A stretch of 64,000 nt of DNA from contig JAHCAY010000001.1 of the NCBI GenBank assembly GCA_019634575.1, forward strand, positions 62,001 through 126,000, written 5' to 3'. Shown here piece by piece: positions 54,220 to 64,000 of this stretch (position 1 is its first letter; every line of letters begins with the position of its first letter). Position numbers and translations under genes: made by a program. A model generated the notes under the pieces. That model ran no database searches. It was not told the origin of the DNA and worked only from the letters and a program-made list of their open reading frames with translations. The stretch is from Candidatus Didemnitutus sp. (GTDB taxonomy: Bacteria; Verrucomicrobiota; Verrucomicrobiia; Opitutales; Opitutaceae).

Positions 54220-56634
54220 TCACTCCGCGCGCAGCGCGACCATCGGATCGACGCGGGCGGCGCGGCGCGCGGGGAGCCAGCAGGCGAGCGTGGTGACGGC
54301 GAGGAGGAGCACCGGCACGCCGGCATACACCAGCGGCTCGCCGAAGGGCACGCCGACGAGGCGGTGTTGCAGGAAATAGCCGATGGCCAGCGCCACCGCC
54401 CAGCCGGCGGCGCCGCCGATCAGGACGACGCGCATGCCCTGCCAGACCATGAGGCCGACGACCTGACCCGCCGACGACCCCAACGCGATGCGCACGCCGA
54501 TCTCGCGCGTGCGTTGAGCGAGCGCGTAGGCGATGACGGCGTAGAGGCCGATGGCCGCGAGCACGAGGGCGAGCGGACCGAGGAAGGCCAGCATCTGCGC
54601 GGGCATGCGCTGCGTGATCAGGTTGTTTTCGACGTGCTGGGCGAGAGTGCGGATTTCGAGGAGCGGCAGCGCAGGATCGATCTGGCGCAGAACATCGCGG
54701 ACGGCGCCGAGGGCGGCGCGCGGATCGCCCTCGCTGCGGATGTGGAGGACGGGTTGCACCAGCGTGCGCGAGCGCGCGGTGAGCCACGCGAGCGGCAGCG
54801 GCGCTTCATTGAGGGATTCGTAGCGCGCATCGCGCACGACGCCGCTGACGATGTATTCGGTGTCGTTGACGATGAACTTGCGGCCGAGCGGCGTGACGCC
54901 CGGCCAATAGAGCTGCGCCATGCGTTCGTTGATGACGGCGTCGACGGGCAGATCGGGGCGTTCCAGCGGCGTGAGGTCGGTGCCGGCGCGCAGCGGCATG
55001 CCGAGGGTCTGCAGGTGTCCCGGCGAGGCGAAGGCGTAGCGGATCTTCGCCGTGCCATCGAACGGGTAGCCCGCGACCGCGATGACGCCGGTGGGCAGGC
55101 CGTGCAGATCGAGGAGGACGCTGTTGCTCACCGATGCGCCGCTAATGCCGGGCGCTGCGCGGAGGCGGCGCAGCAAATCGGGCATGAACGCACGGGTGCG
55201 CGCGCCGTTGTAGCCCTTGGCGCCGAGGTCGAGCGAGGCAAGGAGAACGCGATCGACGTCGAAACCGGGGTGCGCGGCGAGGGCGCGACGGAAACTGAGC
55301 GAATAGAGGCCGGCGAGCACGAGGAGCACGACCGCGAGCGCGACTTCGATCGTGACGAGCACGTCGCGGAGCCGGCTGCGGCCGGGCAGGGCGCCCGAGC
55401 CGTTGCGCAGCGAGTCGATGACGTCGGCACGCGTGAGCTGGAGCGCCGGCGCCAGGCCGAACACGACGCCGCAGACGAGGGCGAGACCGGCGCCGAAGAC
55501 CAGGGCGGGCCAGTTCAACTCCGTGGCGACACGCAGGTGCAGGTTGCCCGGGAGCGAGAACGGCAGGTTGCGGAGGATGTCGCCGCCCCAGAGGGCCACG
55601 ATATAGCCGACGAGAATCGCGCAGGCGGCCAGCGTGACACTCTCGCCGAGCAGTTGAAGGAGGATGCGGCGCGGAGCGGCGCCGAGAGCGAGGCGCACGC
55701 CGATCTCGCGCCGACGGGTCGAGGCCTGCGCGAGCAGAAGGCCCGCGGTGTTGGCGCAGACGACGGCGAGGATGAGCGCGGCGAAGAGTTGCAGCGTGGC
55801 GAGCGCGAGCACCATCGCCTGTCCGCCGCGCGGCGAGCGCCACAGCGGCAGCAGCGTGTAGCCGAGGCCGCGATTCGTCTCCGGATGGGTATCGAGCAGG
55901 AAGCGGGCGGCGGCATCGAGCTCGCCTTGCGCGCGGGCGGCGGTGACCTCCGGCGGCAGGCGTGTGAGCATGGTGTAGCCGCGCGCCTTGCGATCCGTCA
56001 GCTCGGTGGTGCCCGGCTGGAGTTCGCGGGCGAAGGCGGCGGGCACCCACACGTCGAAGCTCACCGCGTTGAGTCCGCCGAAGAATCCGCGGGGGGCGAC
56101 GCCCACGATGGTGCAGACGCGGTCGTTGAGCCGGACGGTCCGCCCGACGATGTCGCGATCGGAATGAAAACGCGTGCGCCAGAAATCGTGCGAGAGAACG
56201 ACGGTGGGTTCGTCGCCGGCCTGGAGCCCTTCGCCGGCGCGGAAATAGCGACCGAGACCGGGCGCGACGCCGAGGACCGCGAAAAAATTGTCGGAGACCA
56301 GCTGCGCGGATACGCGCTCGCCGGCCGAGGCGTCGCCGAGGGTGAGCGGGCGGTTGCGCTGCAGCGCGATGCCCGGCAGCGACGGCGTGCGCTCCCGCAA
56401 GTCGAGGTATTCGAGCCAGGAGGTGGAGACGTATTTGCCGGTGTCGTCGAGCGTCTCGAGCGACACGAGCCCCGCGCTGCGCGCACCGGGAAGCGGGTCG
56501 AACGCCACCTCGCGCAGCCAGCTGAAGATGACGGTGTTCACGCCGATACCGACGCCGAGCGAAAGCACGATCACCGCAGTGAGGAGCGGGCTGCGGGCGA
56601 CGTTCCGAAGAAGGAAGCGGAGACTGGTGGGCAT
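54220..56634 (-). CDS. ADOP-type duplicated MacB-like permease 3
   Basis: This 804-residue protein is the most divergent at the N-terminus of the set: RSPLLTAVIVLSLGVGIGVNT is followed by FDPLPGARSAGLVSLETL. The first periplasmic domain has DFWRTRFHSDRDIVGRTVRL and GVAPRGFFGGLN. The loops read TRRREIGVRLALGAAPRRI and QRTREIGVRIALGSSAGQV, and it ends VDPMVALRAE. It is separated by only 15 bases from permease 4 upstream and 38 from permease 2 downstream, as in an operon. Confidence 0.9.
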   Translation of the reverse strand: MPTSLRFLLRNVARSPLLTAVIVLSLGVGIGVNTVIFSWLREVAFDPLPGARSAGLVSLETLDDTGKYVSTSWLEYLDLRERTPSLPGIALQRNRPLTLGDASAGERVSAQLVSDNFFAVLGVAPGLGRYFRAGEGLQAGDEPTVVLSHDFWRTRFHSDRDIVGRTVRLNDRVCTIVGVAPRGFFGGLNAVSFDVWVPAAFARELQPGTTELTDRKARGYTMLTRLPPEVTAARAQGELDAAARFLLDTHPETNRGLGYTLLPLWRSPRGGQAMVLALATLQLFAALILAVVCANTAGLLLAQASTRRREIGVRLALGAAPRRILLQLLGESVTLAACAILVGYIVALWGGDILRNLPFSLPGNLHLRVATELNWPALVFGAGLALVCGVVFGLAPALQLTRADVIDSLRNGSGALPGRSRLRDVLVTIEVALAVVLLVLAGLYSLSFRRALAAHPGFDVDRVLLASLDLGAKGYNGARTRAFMPDLLRRLRAAPGISGASVSNSVLLDLHGLPTGVIAVAGYPFDGTAKIRYAFASPGHLQTLGMPLRAGTDLTPLERPDLPVDAVINERMAQLYWPGVTPLGRKFIVNDTEYIVSGVVRDARYESLNEAPLPLAWLTARSRTLVQPVLHIRSEGDPRAALGAVRDVLRQIDPALPLLEIRTLAQHVENNLITQRMPAQMLAFLGPLALVLAAIGLYAVIAYALAQRTREIGVRIALGSSAGQVVGLMVWQGMRVVLIGGAAGWAVALAIGYFLQHRLVGVPFGEPLVYAGVPVLLLAVTTLACWLPARRAARVDPMVALRAE

Positions 56635-56649
56635 CGGGAAGGGGGCGGG

Positions 56650-59055
56650 TTATTCGGCGCGGAGGGCAACCATCGGGTCGACGCGGGCGGCGCGGCGCGC
56701 GGGCAACAGGCAGGCGACGAGCGCAACCAGGCTGAGCAGCACGGCGACGGCGGTGAGCACGAGCGGGTCGCGCGCGCTGGTGCGGAAGAGCATCGATTCC
56801 ATGACGCGCGATGCGGCGACCGAGCCGGCCAGACCGAGCAACACTCCGAGCGCGAGCAATTTGCCGCCGGCCGCGAGCACCAGGCGATGGATGTCCGCCG
56901 GCAGTGCGCCGAGCGCGACCCGCACGCCGAACTCCGTGCGGCGCTGCGCGACGCCGTAGGCGATGACGCTGTAGATGCCGAGAGCGGCGAGCAGCACCGC
57001 GAGTGCGGCGAAGACGCCGAAGAGTCCGAGGATGAAGCGCTCGCGCGCGCTCGCTTCGTCGACGTAGCCGCGCAGCGTGCGTCCGAGCATGACGGGTTGG
57101 GCCGGATCCACGGCGAGCACGCCTTGCTTCAAGACCGGATTCGCGGCGGCCGCGGCGGCGTCGGAGTCGAAACGCGCGACAAAAGTGAGCTCGTCGAACG
57201 GCTGTTGGGCCAGCGGCTCGTAAACCTGCGGCAGCGTCGCAACGTCGACGCGGGCATGCTTGATGTCACCGACGACCCCGACGATTTCGCGCCAAGCTTG
57301 GGGGCCGATGCCGACGCTGATGCGCTTGCCGAGGGCATCTCCGGCGGGGAAGTGCTGCCGGACGAAAGATTCGCTGACGATGGCGACCCGCGGCGCGTCC
57401 TTGCGATCGAGCGGCGTGAAAAAGCGGCCGCGCAAAAGAGGAATGCTCAGCGCCCGAAAATAATCGGGGCTGATCGCGAAGTATTGCACGGAGACGCCGT
57501 CGCCGCCGGGTTTGGGCGCGGGGCGGCCCTCGAACTCGAGCGACAGCACCCAATCGCCGTTCATGTAGGGGACGACGTGCGATGCCGCGACGAAGCGCAT
57601 GCCGGGTATCGCGCGATAGTTTTCCAGCACCTGATTGGTGAAGAGCGCCTGCTTTTCCGGCGTGTCGTATTGGCTTTCCGGCAGCGCCACCGAGGCGACG
57701 GCGACCCCGGTCGGATCGAAGCCCGGACTGGTGTGCACGAGCGTCACGAAGCTCCGCATGAGCAGGCCGGCGCAGGTGAGGAGCACGAGTGCGAGCGCCA
57801 TCTCGAGCACGACCAGGGCCGAGCGCGCCCAGCGCATGCCGCCGTCGCCGGCGGCACGGGCGCCGTTCTTGAGCGCGTCGATGAGATTGACGCGCACGCC
57901 GGCCAGCGCGGGGGCGAGGCCGAAGACGATGCCGGTGACGACCGACAGTGCGGTCGTCGCGCCGATGGCGCGCCAATCGAGCGCAATCTCCGCGGCGCGC
58001 GGCAAAGCGTCGCCGCCGAAGGCGATCACGAGATCGAGCCCCCAACGGGCGGCCAGAATGCCCAGCGCGCCGCCGGCGAGCGAGAGCACGAGACTTTCCG
58101 TGAGCAAGAGCCGCATGGTGCGCCAGCGCGAGGCTCCGAGCGCGGCGCGGATCGAAATCTCGCGATGTCGCACGGTCGCGTGCGCCAGCATGAGGTTGGC
58201 GATGTTCGCGCAGGCGATCAGGAGCATGGCACCGACGGCGCCGAGCAAGAGATAGAGTGCGGTGCGAGCGCTGCGCGTGTTGTTTTCGAGGATGGTGATG
58301 CCGAAGGCGTCCCAGCCGGCGTTCGAATCGGGAAATTCTCGGGCGAGCCGGGCGGTCACGGTCGCGAGCTGGGCGTTGGCCTGTTCGAGCGTCGCGCCGG
58401 GCTTCAGCCGGCCGACCATGCTGAGGTAGTGCCCGCTGCGCTCGGCGGCTTGGTCCGGGGGCAAGGCCATCGGCACGATCAGATCGAGCGTGGTGCCGCG
58501 GCGGAAATCCGGGCCCATGACGCCGATGACAGTGTAGCTTCGTCCGCTGAGCGTGATGGCTTGGCCGACGATGTCCTCCCGACCGCCGAACTGCCGTTGC
58601 CAAAAGCCATAGAGGAGCACGACGACGTTGCCTTTGCCGGGCGCATCTTCCGCGGGGCCGAAGGCACGACCGATGAACGGTTGGGTTTTCAGGACCTCGA
58701 AGTAGCGTCCGCTGGCGCCTTGGGCGCTCACGCGCACCGGCTCGCCATGGCCGGTGAGATTGAAGCGCCGGCCGGTGGTCGCATAGGTGCTCTCGAAGGC
58801 GTCGATCTCGGCCGCGTAGGTCGCGTAGTTGCCCGGCGAGACCGAGAACTGGGGAAAGCGCGGCATGGCGCGTTCGCGCACGACGACCAGCCGGTCGGAT
58901 TCCGGGTATTCGACCGGGCGCAGCAGCACGGAGTCGACGATGGTGAAGATGATCGTCGTGGCGCCGATACCGAGGGCGAGAATCAGCAGGACCGTGAGCG
59001 AGAAGCCCGGCGATTTCGTCAGTTGGCGGAGGGCGTAGCGGAGGTCGGTCAGCAT
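56650..59055 (-). CDS. ADOP-type duplicated MacB-like permease 4
   Basis: This 801-residue protein starts MLTDLRYALRQLTKSPGF. Blocks: FWQRQFGGREDIVGQAITL, YTVIGVMGPDFRRG, the loop VRHREISIRAALGASRWRT and the second loop QRRTEFGVRVALGALPADIH. The REIGVR motif of the others is changed here to TEFGVR. It ends VDPMVALRAE. It lies 13 bases from permease 5 and 15 from permease 3, so translation is probably coupled. Confidence 0.9.
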   Translation of the reverse strand: MLTDLRYALRQLTKSPGFSLTVLLILALGIGATTIIFTIVDSVLLRPVEYPESDRLVVVRERAMPRFPQFSVSPGNYATYAAEIDAFESTYATTGRRFNLTGHGEPVRVSAQGASGRYFEVLKTQPFIGRAFGPAEDAPGKGNVVVLLYGFWQRQFGGREDIVGQAITLSGRSYTVIGVMGPDFRRGTTLDLIVPMALPPDQAAERSGHYLSMVGRLKPGATLEQANAQLATVTARLAREFPDSNAGWDAFGITILENNTRSARTALYLLLGAVGAMLLIACANIANLMLAHATVRHREISIRAALGASRWRTMRLLLTESLVLSLAGGALGILAARWGLDLVIAFGGDALPRAAEIALDWRAIGATTALSVVTGIVFGLAPALAGVRVNLIDALKNGARAAGDGGMRWARSALVVLEMALALVLLTCAGLLMRSFVTLVHTSPGFDPTGVAVASVALPESQYDTPEKQALFTNQVLENYRAIPGMRFVAASHVVPYMNGDWVLSLEFEGRPAPKPGGDGVSVQYFAISPDYFRALSIPLLRGRFFTPLDRKDAPRVAIVSESFVRQHFPAGDALGKRISVGIGPQAWREIVGVVGDIKHARVDVATLPQVYEPLAQQPFDELTFVARFDSDAAAAAANPVLKQGVLAVDPAQPVMLGRTLRGYVDEASARERFILGLFGVFAALAVLLAALGIYSVIAYGVAQRRTEFGVRVALGALPADIHRLVLAAGGKLLALGVLLGLAGSVAASRVMESMLFRTSARDPLVLTAVAVLLSLVALVACLLPARRAARVDPMVALRAE

Positions 59056-59068
59056 GGTGGTGGAAAAA

Positions 59069-61489
59069 TTATTCGGCGCGGAGCGCGTCGAGGGGATTAA
59101 CGCGCGTGGCGCGCGCGGCGGGCACGAGGCAGGCGACCGTGGCGACGACGGCGAAGAACAACGCGACGACGGAAAACACCAGCGGGTCGAACGGTTTCAC
59201 CTCATAGAGCGCGTCGGCGAGCAGCCGGCTCGCGCCGAAGGCGCCGAGCAGGCCGAGACCGAGGCCGCCGCCGACTTGCACCGCGCCGGTGCGGAGGACG
59301 AGCGCGAGGATGCTGCCGGGCGTCGCGCCGAGCGCCATGCGCACGCCGATCTCGCCGGTGCGCTGGGTGACGGCGTAGGCCATCACCGAATAGACGCCGA
59401 CGGCGGCGAGCAGCGCGGCGATGGCGGCGAAAGTGAGGAGCAGGGCCATCGTCACGCGCTGCACGCCGATGGAGGAGGCGACGAGCTGCGCGTAGGTTTG
59501 CGGCGTCGCGACGGCGACGGTGGGATCGATCTCCTTCACCAAGCGGCGCAACACGGGAATGACGGTCGAGGCGGAGAGGCCGGGTTTGGCCACAGCGACG
59601 ACGTTCATGAAGGCACCACCCCGTTGCGCGCGCGGGAAATAGATTTCATCCGGCGGAGGCGCGGCGAGGCCGGAGGCCTTCACGTCGCGGATGACGCCGA
59701 CGATGCGGTTCTTCGTGCTGCCGCGTCCGGTGAGCAGGACCTGATCGAGGGCGCGCTCGCCGGGGAAGAGTTTCTTCGCGAGGGTTTCGTTGATGAGGAC
59801 GACGTTTTCGCCGCCGTTGCGGTCGTTGGCGTCGAAGAAGCGGCCCTCGCGGAGCTGGATGCCCATGGCGGCGAAATAGCCGTAGCTGACCTGGCGGATG
59901 CTCGCGAGCGGTTGCTTGGTGAGCTCGGGGATCGGACGGCCTTGCACCGCGAACGGCGAGATCGCGCCGATGCCGGTGAGAGGTGCGCCGAAGACGACGC
60001 CGCCGGCCTCGAGTTCGGGCGCGTCGTTGAGCTTTTGCTGGAGCTGCTGGTAGAACTCGCGCGAGAGCTCCGGCGTGGAGTAGCGCGCGCTCGGCAGGTT
60101 GAGCTGGCCGAGGGCGCGGCGCTCGACTTGGAAACCGAGGTCGGAGCTCTGGAGTTTGTAGAAGCTGAGGACGAGCAACCCGGCGCAGATGAGAAGCGTG
60201 AGGGACATCGCGACCTGCGCGACGACGAGGAAGTGACGGAAGGCCTTGGCCGCCGAGCCGCCGCCGGCGCCGCGGGTGTTGTCCTTGAGGACGGTGCCGA
60301 CATCGGTGCGCGACGCTTGCCAGGCGGGATAGACGCCGATGAGCACGGCGGCGACGAGCGCGGTGACGAGGGCGAAGCCGAGCACGACCGGGTCGAGGGA
60401 AATTTCGTCCGCGCGCGGGAGTTGCGGGCCGGCGACAATCTGGATGCCGCGGAGGCTCCACCACGAGAGCAGCACGCCGATGGCGCCGGCGGCGAGGGTG
60501 AACACGACGCTCTCGGCGAGGAATTGCCGCACGACCTCGGCGCGGCGTGCGCCGAGGGACATGCGGACGGCGATTTCCTTTTGCCGTGCGCTGACGCGGG
60601 CGAGGAAAAGATTGGCGATATTCGCGCAGGCGATGAGCAGCACGGCGGCGACGGCGCCGGCGAGCGTCCAGAAGGTGCGGTCGAGGTTGCCGAGCACCTG
60701 CTGGGTGACGGTGCGCAGCTCGTTCTTGTTCTCGGCGTCGATGTGAGAGGCCTTGTCGGCCTTGAACTGCTGCACCATCTCGGCGAGGCGGAGGTTCGCC
60801 ACTTTCAGCGACACGCCGGGGGCGAGGCGGGCGAAGGCCTGGTGCGTGATGGCGTTGTCGCGGTTGGCGCGCGGGAGATAGGGCAGGTCATCGGCGCGCG
60901 GCACGAGCACGGCCGTGCCGTTGAACGGCTGCGGAAGGTTGTCGAAGACGCCGACGACGGTGCGGCCGACGCCGTCGAATTGGATCAGACGGCCGACGAT
61001 GTTCGGGTCGGAGCTGAAGCGTGTCTGCCAGAGCTGGCGGCTGATCATCGCGACGGGTGCGCCGCCTTCGGAGTCTTCCTCCCGGGTGAAATTGCGGCCG
61101 CGGATGGTGCCGAGGCCGAGGACGGGGAGGAAGTTTTGCGTGACGTGGATGCCGGGGAGTTGCTCGGGTTCACCTTCGCCTTCGGTGAGCGTGAAGCTGT
61201 TGCCGGCCGACATGGAGATGTCGGCGAACACGTCGGTGCGCGTGCGGAACGCCTCGAATTTCGCCCAGGAGAGCGCGGGGGCTTCGAGGTTGCGTTCGTC
61301 GTTGCGCGCCCAGATGGCGACGAGCGTCTCGGGGTTTGGATAGGGGAGCGGGCGGAGCACGACGGCTTGCAGCACGCTGAACAGCGCGGTGCAGGCGCCA
61401 ATGGCGATGGCCATCGTCAGGATGGCGACGACGGAGAATCCCGGCGTCTTGGTGAGCGAACGGAAGGCGAAGCGGAGATCGGCGAGCAT
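59069..61489 (-). CDS. ADOP-type duplicated MacB-like permease 5
   Basis: This 806-residue protein runs from the ATG at 61489 (MLADLRFAFRSLTKTPGF). The start was chosen because it aligns with the other array members. The first periplasmic part (ERNLEAPALSWAKF, LWQTRFSSDPNIVGRLIQF) resembles permease 1. The loops are SARQKEIAVRMSLGARRAEV and QRTGEIGVRMALGATPGSI, and it ends VNPLDALRAE. Confidence 0.9.
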   Translation of the reverse strand: MLADLRFAFRSLTKTPGFSVVAILTMAIAIGACTALFSVLQAVVLRPLPYPNPETLVAIWARNDERNLEAPALSWAKFEAFRTRTDVFADISMSAGNSFTLTEGEGEPEQLPGIHVTQNFLPVLGLGTIRGRNFTREEDSEGGAPVAMISRQLWQTRFSSDPNIVGRLIQFDGVGRTVVGVFDNLPQPFNGTAVLVPRADDLPYLPRANRDNAITHQAFARLAPGVSLKVANLRLAEMVQQFKADKASHIDAENKNELRTVTQQVLGNLDRTFWTLAGAVAAVLLIACANIANLFLARVSARQKEIAVRMSLGARRAEVVRQFLAESVVFTLAAGAIGVLLSWWSLRGIQIVAGPQLPRADEISLDPVVLGFALVTALVAAVLIGVYPAWQASRTDVGTVLKDNTRGAGGGSAAKAFRHFLVVAQVAMSLTLLICAGLLVLSFYKLQSSDLGFQVERRALGQLNLPSARYSTPELSREFYQQLQQKLNDAPELEAGGVVFGAPLTGIGAISPFAVQGRPIPELTKQPLASIRQVSYGYFAAMGIQLREGRFFDANDRNGGENVVLINETLAKKLFPGERALDQVLLTGRGSTKNRIVGVIRDVKASGLAAPPPDEIYFPRAQRGGAFMNVVAVAKPGLSASTVIPVLRRLVKEIDPTVAVATPQTYAQLVASSIGVQRVTMALLLTFAAIAALLAAVGVYSVMAYAVTQRTGEIGVRMALGATPGSILALVLRTGAVQVGGGLGLGLLGAFGASRLLADALYEVKPFDPLVFSVVALFFAVVATVACLVPAARATRVNPLDALRAE

Positions 61490-61521
61490 GGGGAAAAGCA
61501 ATCGTGGAGGGGAGAAATCGG

Positions 61522-63927
61522 TCATTCGGCGCGCAGAGCGATCATCGGGTCCACGCGGGCGGCGCGGCGAGCGGGCAACCAGGCGGCGAACATGCAGATC
61601 ACCACCAGCAACGCGGCGACGCCGACGAGCAGGAGCGGGTCGCGCGGATCGCTGGCGAAGAGCAGGCTTTCGAGCACACGACCGGCGCCGAGGAAGGCGA
61701 GCGCGCCGCCGGCCAATCCGAGAGCAATGGCCGGCAGATAATGACGCACGACCGTGGTCGGGAGCGACGCGGGTTCGGCGCCGAGGGCGAGACGCACGCC
61801 GAATTCCTTGCGCCGACACGCGACAGCGTAGGCGACGATGCCGTAGAGTCCGATCGCTGTCAGCAGCGTGGCGGCGAGGGCGAAGCCCGCGGTCAGCCGG
61901 GTCTGGAAGCGCTGTGGCGCAACGGCGTTCGCGGCCAGCGTGTCGAGCGGGCGCACCCATGCGAGCGGCACGTCGGGATCGGTTGCCTGCAACGCGGCGC
62001 GCAGCGTGGCGGCGAGCGGAGTCAGTTGGCGGCCGCGCACCACGAGCCGGCCGCGATAGGGCGGCCAGTCGGTGTAGGGGCGATAGAGCGTGGGTGCCGG
62101 CTGGCGGTCCGCGTCCGCGCGGACGTCGCCGGTGACGCCGATGACGGTGGCTTCGGTCTCGCCGTCGCGGGTGAGGCGGCGACCGACGGGATCCTGATCG
62201 CCGAAAAGCGTGCGGGCGAGGCTGCGCGAAATGATGACGGCTTCGGCGCCGCGGTCACGGGGCTCGAAGGTTCGCCCGCCGAGCAACGGCAGACCGAGCG
62301 CGCTAAAGTAGTCCGGGCTCACGAAGCGGATGTTGACGGACGGCCGTTCGTCGGGCACGCGCCCGTCGCCGAGCACCCAGATCTTGTCGACCCAGGTTTC
62401 GCCCTGCAGTGGCAGCTGGTTGGTGACGCCGGCGGATTCGATGTCGGCCGTGGACTCGAGACGGGCGAGCAGGCGGGCGTAGAACTGGCTGGCCTGAGCG
62501 TCGTCCTTGTATTTCTCCGCCGGGAGGAGGACCTGGGCGGCCAGGACCTGACTGCTGCGGTAGCCGGCGTCTGTGTGCAGCAGTCGTGAAAAGCTCTGCA
62601 TCAGCACGGCGGCACCGGCGAGGAGCACGAAGCTGAGCGCGATTTGCACCGCGACGAAGCTGCGATGCCGACGATTGGTGCGGCGCCCGCCTGCGACGGC
62701 GCGTGCCTGCCCGATGTCCGCGCCCGGAGTCGACGCGGCGAGCTGCCAGGCGGGCACGAGGCCCGTGAACAGGCCGCAAAGTCCGGCGAGCACCAGCGTG
62801 AAGCCGACGATGTCCGGATCGAGCGTGACCTCGGCGAGGCGCGGCAGGTTGGCCGGTGCAAAACGCGGCAGCGCGGCGATCGTGGAGTTGGCGATCAGCA
62901 GGCCGAGCGCGCCGCCGGCGGCGGCAATGGTCAACGGTTCGAGCAGCGCCAAGCGGAAGATGCGGGAGCGGGTGGCGCCGAGCGCCACTCGCAGTGCAAT
63001 CTCGCTGCGCCGCTGCTCCGCCCGGGCAAGGAGGAGTCCGGTGAGATTGACGCAGCCGATCAACAGGACGGCGAACACGGCGGCGAGGAGGAGCCAGAGT
63101 CCGGTGCGACTTTGCCGGACGAGGTTTTCCTGCAGCGGTGTGAGCAGGCTGCGCAACTCGATCGTGCTACCGTCTTCGCGAGCGAGCGCGGCGCCGATCC
63201 CGTCGAGCTCGCGCTGTGCGGCGGCCAGCGTCACGCCGGGCCGGAGGCGGGCGAATACGGCGTAGTTGTGGCGTCCCCACTTGTCCGCGAGCTCCTCCGC
63301 GGCGAACACCAGCGGCTTGAAGACGTCGGGCCCGGCGTAGCCGGCGGGGGCGAGATTCAGCGCATCGAGCGCGGGCGACGGCGGGAGGATGCCGACGACG
63401 GTGTGCGGCACGCCATCGAGCGAAAGCGTTCGCCCGAGCGCGGCCGGATCGGCGTGGAAACGCGCGCGCCAGAGGCGGTCGGAGATCACCACGACGTGCG
63501 CCGCGGCGTCCTTTTCCTCGGATTCGGTGAAGCCGCGGCCGAGGCCGGGCTGAAGGCCCAGCGTCGGCAGGAAACTGGCGGTCGCGTAGGTGAGCGCGAC
63601 GGGGATGGCGCCGTCGGCACCATTCAGGGCCGCGAGGCGGGGGCTGGCGATGCCGAGTTCGGCGAAGGAGTGGCTGCGCTCGCGCCACTCCTGATAGTGC
63701 CAGGCGTTGACGGGGAGCGGGGCGGGCGAAATCGACGGCACCAGCTCGCGCGCGAAGACGAGCTGCTCCGGTTGCGGCAGTGTCAGCGGCCGGAGCAGCA
63801 CGGCATTGAGGATGGAAAACATCGCCGTGCCGGCGCCGATGCCGAGCGCCAGCGTGCCGATCGCGACGAGCGTGAAGCCCGGCGTCGTGAGCAGGCGGCG
63901 GAGAACGAAGCGAAGGTCGGGCAGCAT
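61522..63927 (-). CDS. ADOP-type duplicated MacB-like permease 6
   Basis: This 801-residue protein starts MLPDLRFVLRRLLTTPGF. The first periplasmic domain has LWRARFHADPAALGRTLSL and HTVVGILPPSPALDAL. The loops read QRRSEIALRVALGATRSRI and a diverged ACRRKEFGVRLALGAEPASL in the second half. It ends VDPMIALRAE. It lies 15 bases downstream of the partial seventh permease and 32 upstream of permease 5. Confidence 0.9.
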   Translation of the reverse strand: MLPDLRFVLRRLLTTPGFTLVAIGTLALGIGAGTAMFSILNAVLLRPLTLPQPEQLVFARELVPSISPAPLPVNAWHYQEWRERSHSFAELGIASPRLAALNGADGAIPVALTYATASFLPTLGLQPGLGRGFTESEEKDAAAHVVVISDRLWRARFHADPAALGRTLSLDGVPHTVVGILPPSPALDALNLAPAGYAGPDVFKPLVFAAEELADKWGRHNYAVFARLRPGVTLAAAQRELDGIGAALAREDGSTIELRSLLTPLQENLVRQSRTGLWLLLAAVFAVLLIGCVNLTGLLLARAEQRRSEIALRVALGATRSRIFRLALLEPLTIAAAGGALGLLIANSTIAALPRFAPANLPRLAEVTLDPDIVGFTLVLAGLCGLFTGLVPAWQLAASTPGADIGQARAVAGGRRTNRRHRSFVAVQIALSFVLLAGAAVLMQSFSRLLHTDAGYRSSQVLAAQVLLPAEKYKDDAQASQFYARLLARLESTADIESAGVTNQLPLQGETWVDKIWVLGDGRVPDERPSVNIRFVSPDYFSALGLPLLGGRTFEPRDRGAEAVIISRSLARTLFGDQDPVGRRLTRDGETEATVIGVTGDVRADADRQPAPTLYRPYTDWPPYRGRLVVRGRQLTPLAATLRAALQATDPDVPLAWVRPLDTLAANAVAPQRFQTRLTAGFALAATLLTAIGLYGIVAYAVACRRKEFGVRLALGAEPASLPTTVVRHYLPAIALGLAGGALAFLGAGRVLESLLFASDPRDPLLLVGVAALLVVICMFAAWLPARRAARVDPMIALRAE

Positions 63928-63942
63928 GGTGCGGAAGGGCGG

Positions 63943-64000
<58 letters not shown>

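Noticed and set aside
47567..54379. A 2270-codon open frame on the + strand opposite the methyltransferase, TPR and permease genes
   Set aside because: It is the antisense of well-supported genes in GC-rich DNA. Its translation is low-complexity (rich in Arg, Glu, Gly, Ala) and has no domain; the - strand frames carry the clear families.
54364..61741. Further long + strand open frames (about 1578 and 895 codons) opposite the permeases
   Set aside because: Same reason: shadow frames caused by GC bias, with no recognisable protein family.

Overview
The window is GC-rich, with long genes, short gaps and many ATGA-type start/stop overlaps. Its gene content is typical of a plant-polysaccharide-degrading member of the Verrucomicrobia, and Opitutaceae-like is my best guess: GH78/GH106/GH127/GH95/GH2/GH42 enzymes, an araFGH transporter, a fused rhamnulose-phosphate aldolase/dehydrogenase with lutABC, LacI- and RhaS-like regulators, and a row of duplicated MacB-type permeases. 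The taxonomic placement is inference from gene content. I see no rRNA, tRNA, CRISPR array, insertion sequence or replication origin. No gap between genes exceeds 300 bases.

Region 1 (1-10940, + strand) joins glycoside hydrolases (GH127 fragment, GH78) and an MFS sugar transporter to an enolase-superfamily sugar-acid dehydratase. It continues with a RuBisCO-like protein, a DUF1537 sugar-acid kinase, an Asp/Glu-racemase-fold protein and a bile-acid/sodium-symporter-family transporter. The RuBisCO-like protein plus DUF1537 kinase pairing recalls the D-apionate (3-oxo-isoapionate) pathway, but the whole set matches no pathway I can name. It is the best candidate here for an undescribed catabolic route.

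Region 2 (10937-27172) is the L-arabinose part: a divergent LacI-type regulator, araB-araA-araD, a lipoprotein, a large GH106-type enzyme, and on the - strand araF-araG-araH. A 17-base palindrome in front of araB and a related half-palindrome in front of araF look like operators of the LacI protein.

Region 3 (24785-37459) holds a GH95 fucosidase, a beta-propeller glycosidase, a COG3618 lactonase, a RhaS-like AraC regulator, GH2 and GH42 enzymes and a sialate-O-acetylesterase-like esterase. A small AT-rich island (about 35100-35950) with a one-TM protein interrupts it. Region 4 (37674-45466) is a complete L-rhamnose operon, rhaA-rhaEW-rhaB-lutA-lutB-lutC, able to take rhamnose to dihydroxyacetone phosphate, lactate and pyruvate. 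A 25-base element recurs upstream of the GH2 gene, upstream of rhaA and just after the AraC gene.

Region 5 (45529-64000) has a Tat-exported phosphoesterase, a broken MmcQ/YjbR gene, a methyltransferase and a TPR protein. It then has six complete and one partial ADOP-type permeases in a row on the - strand, with no ATPase visible.

Several intergenic inverted repeats built from iterated short words sit at or across stop codons (araB, lutA, araG, and after the dehydratase). A related short palindrome is inserted in frame inside the GH78 gene.
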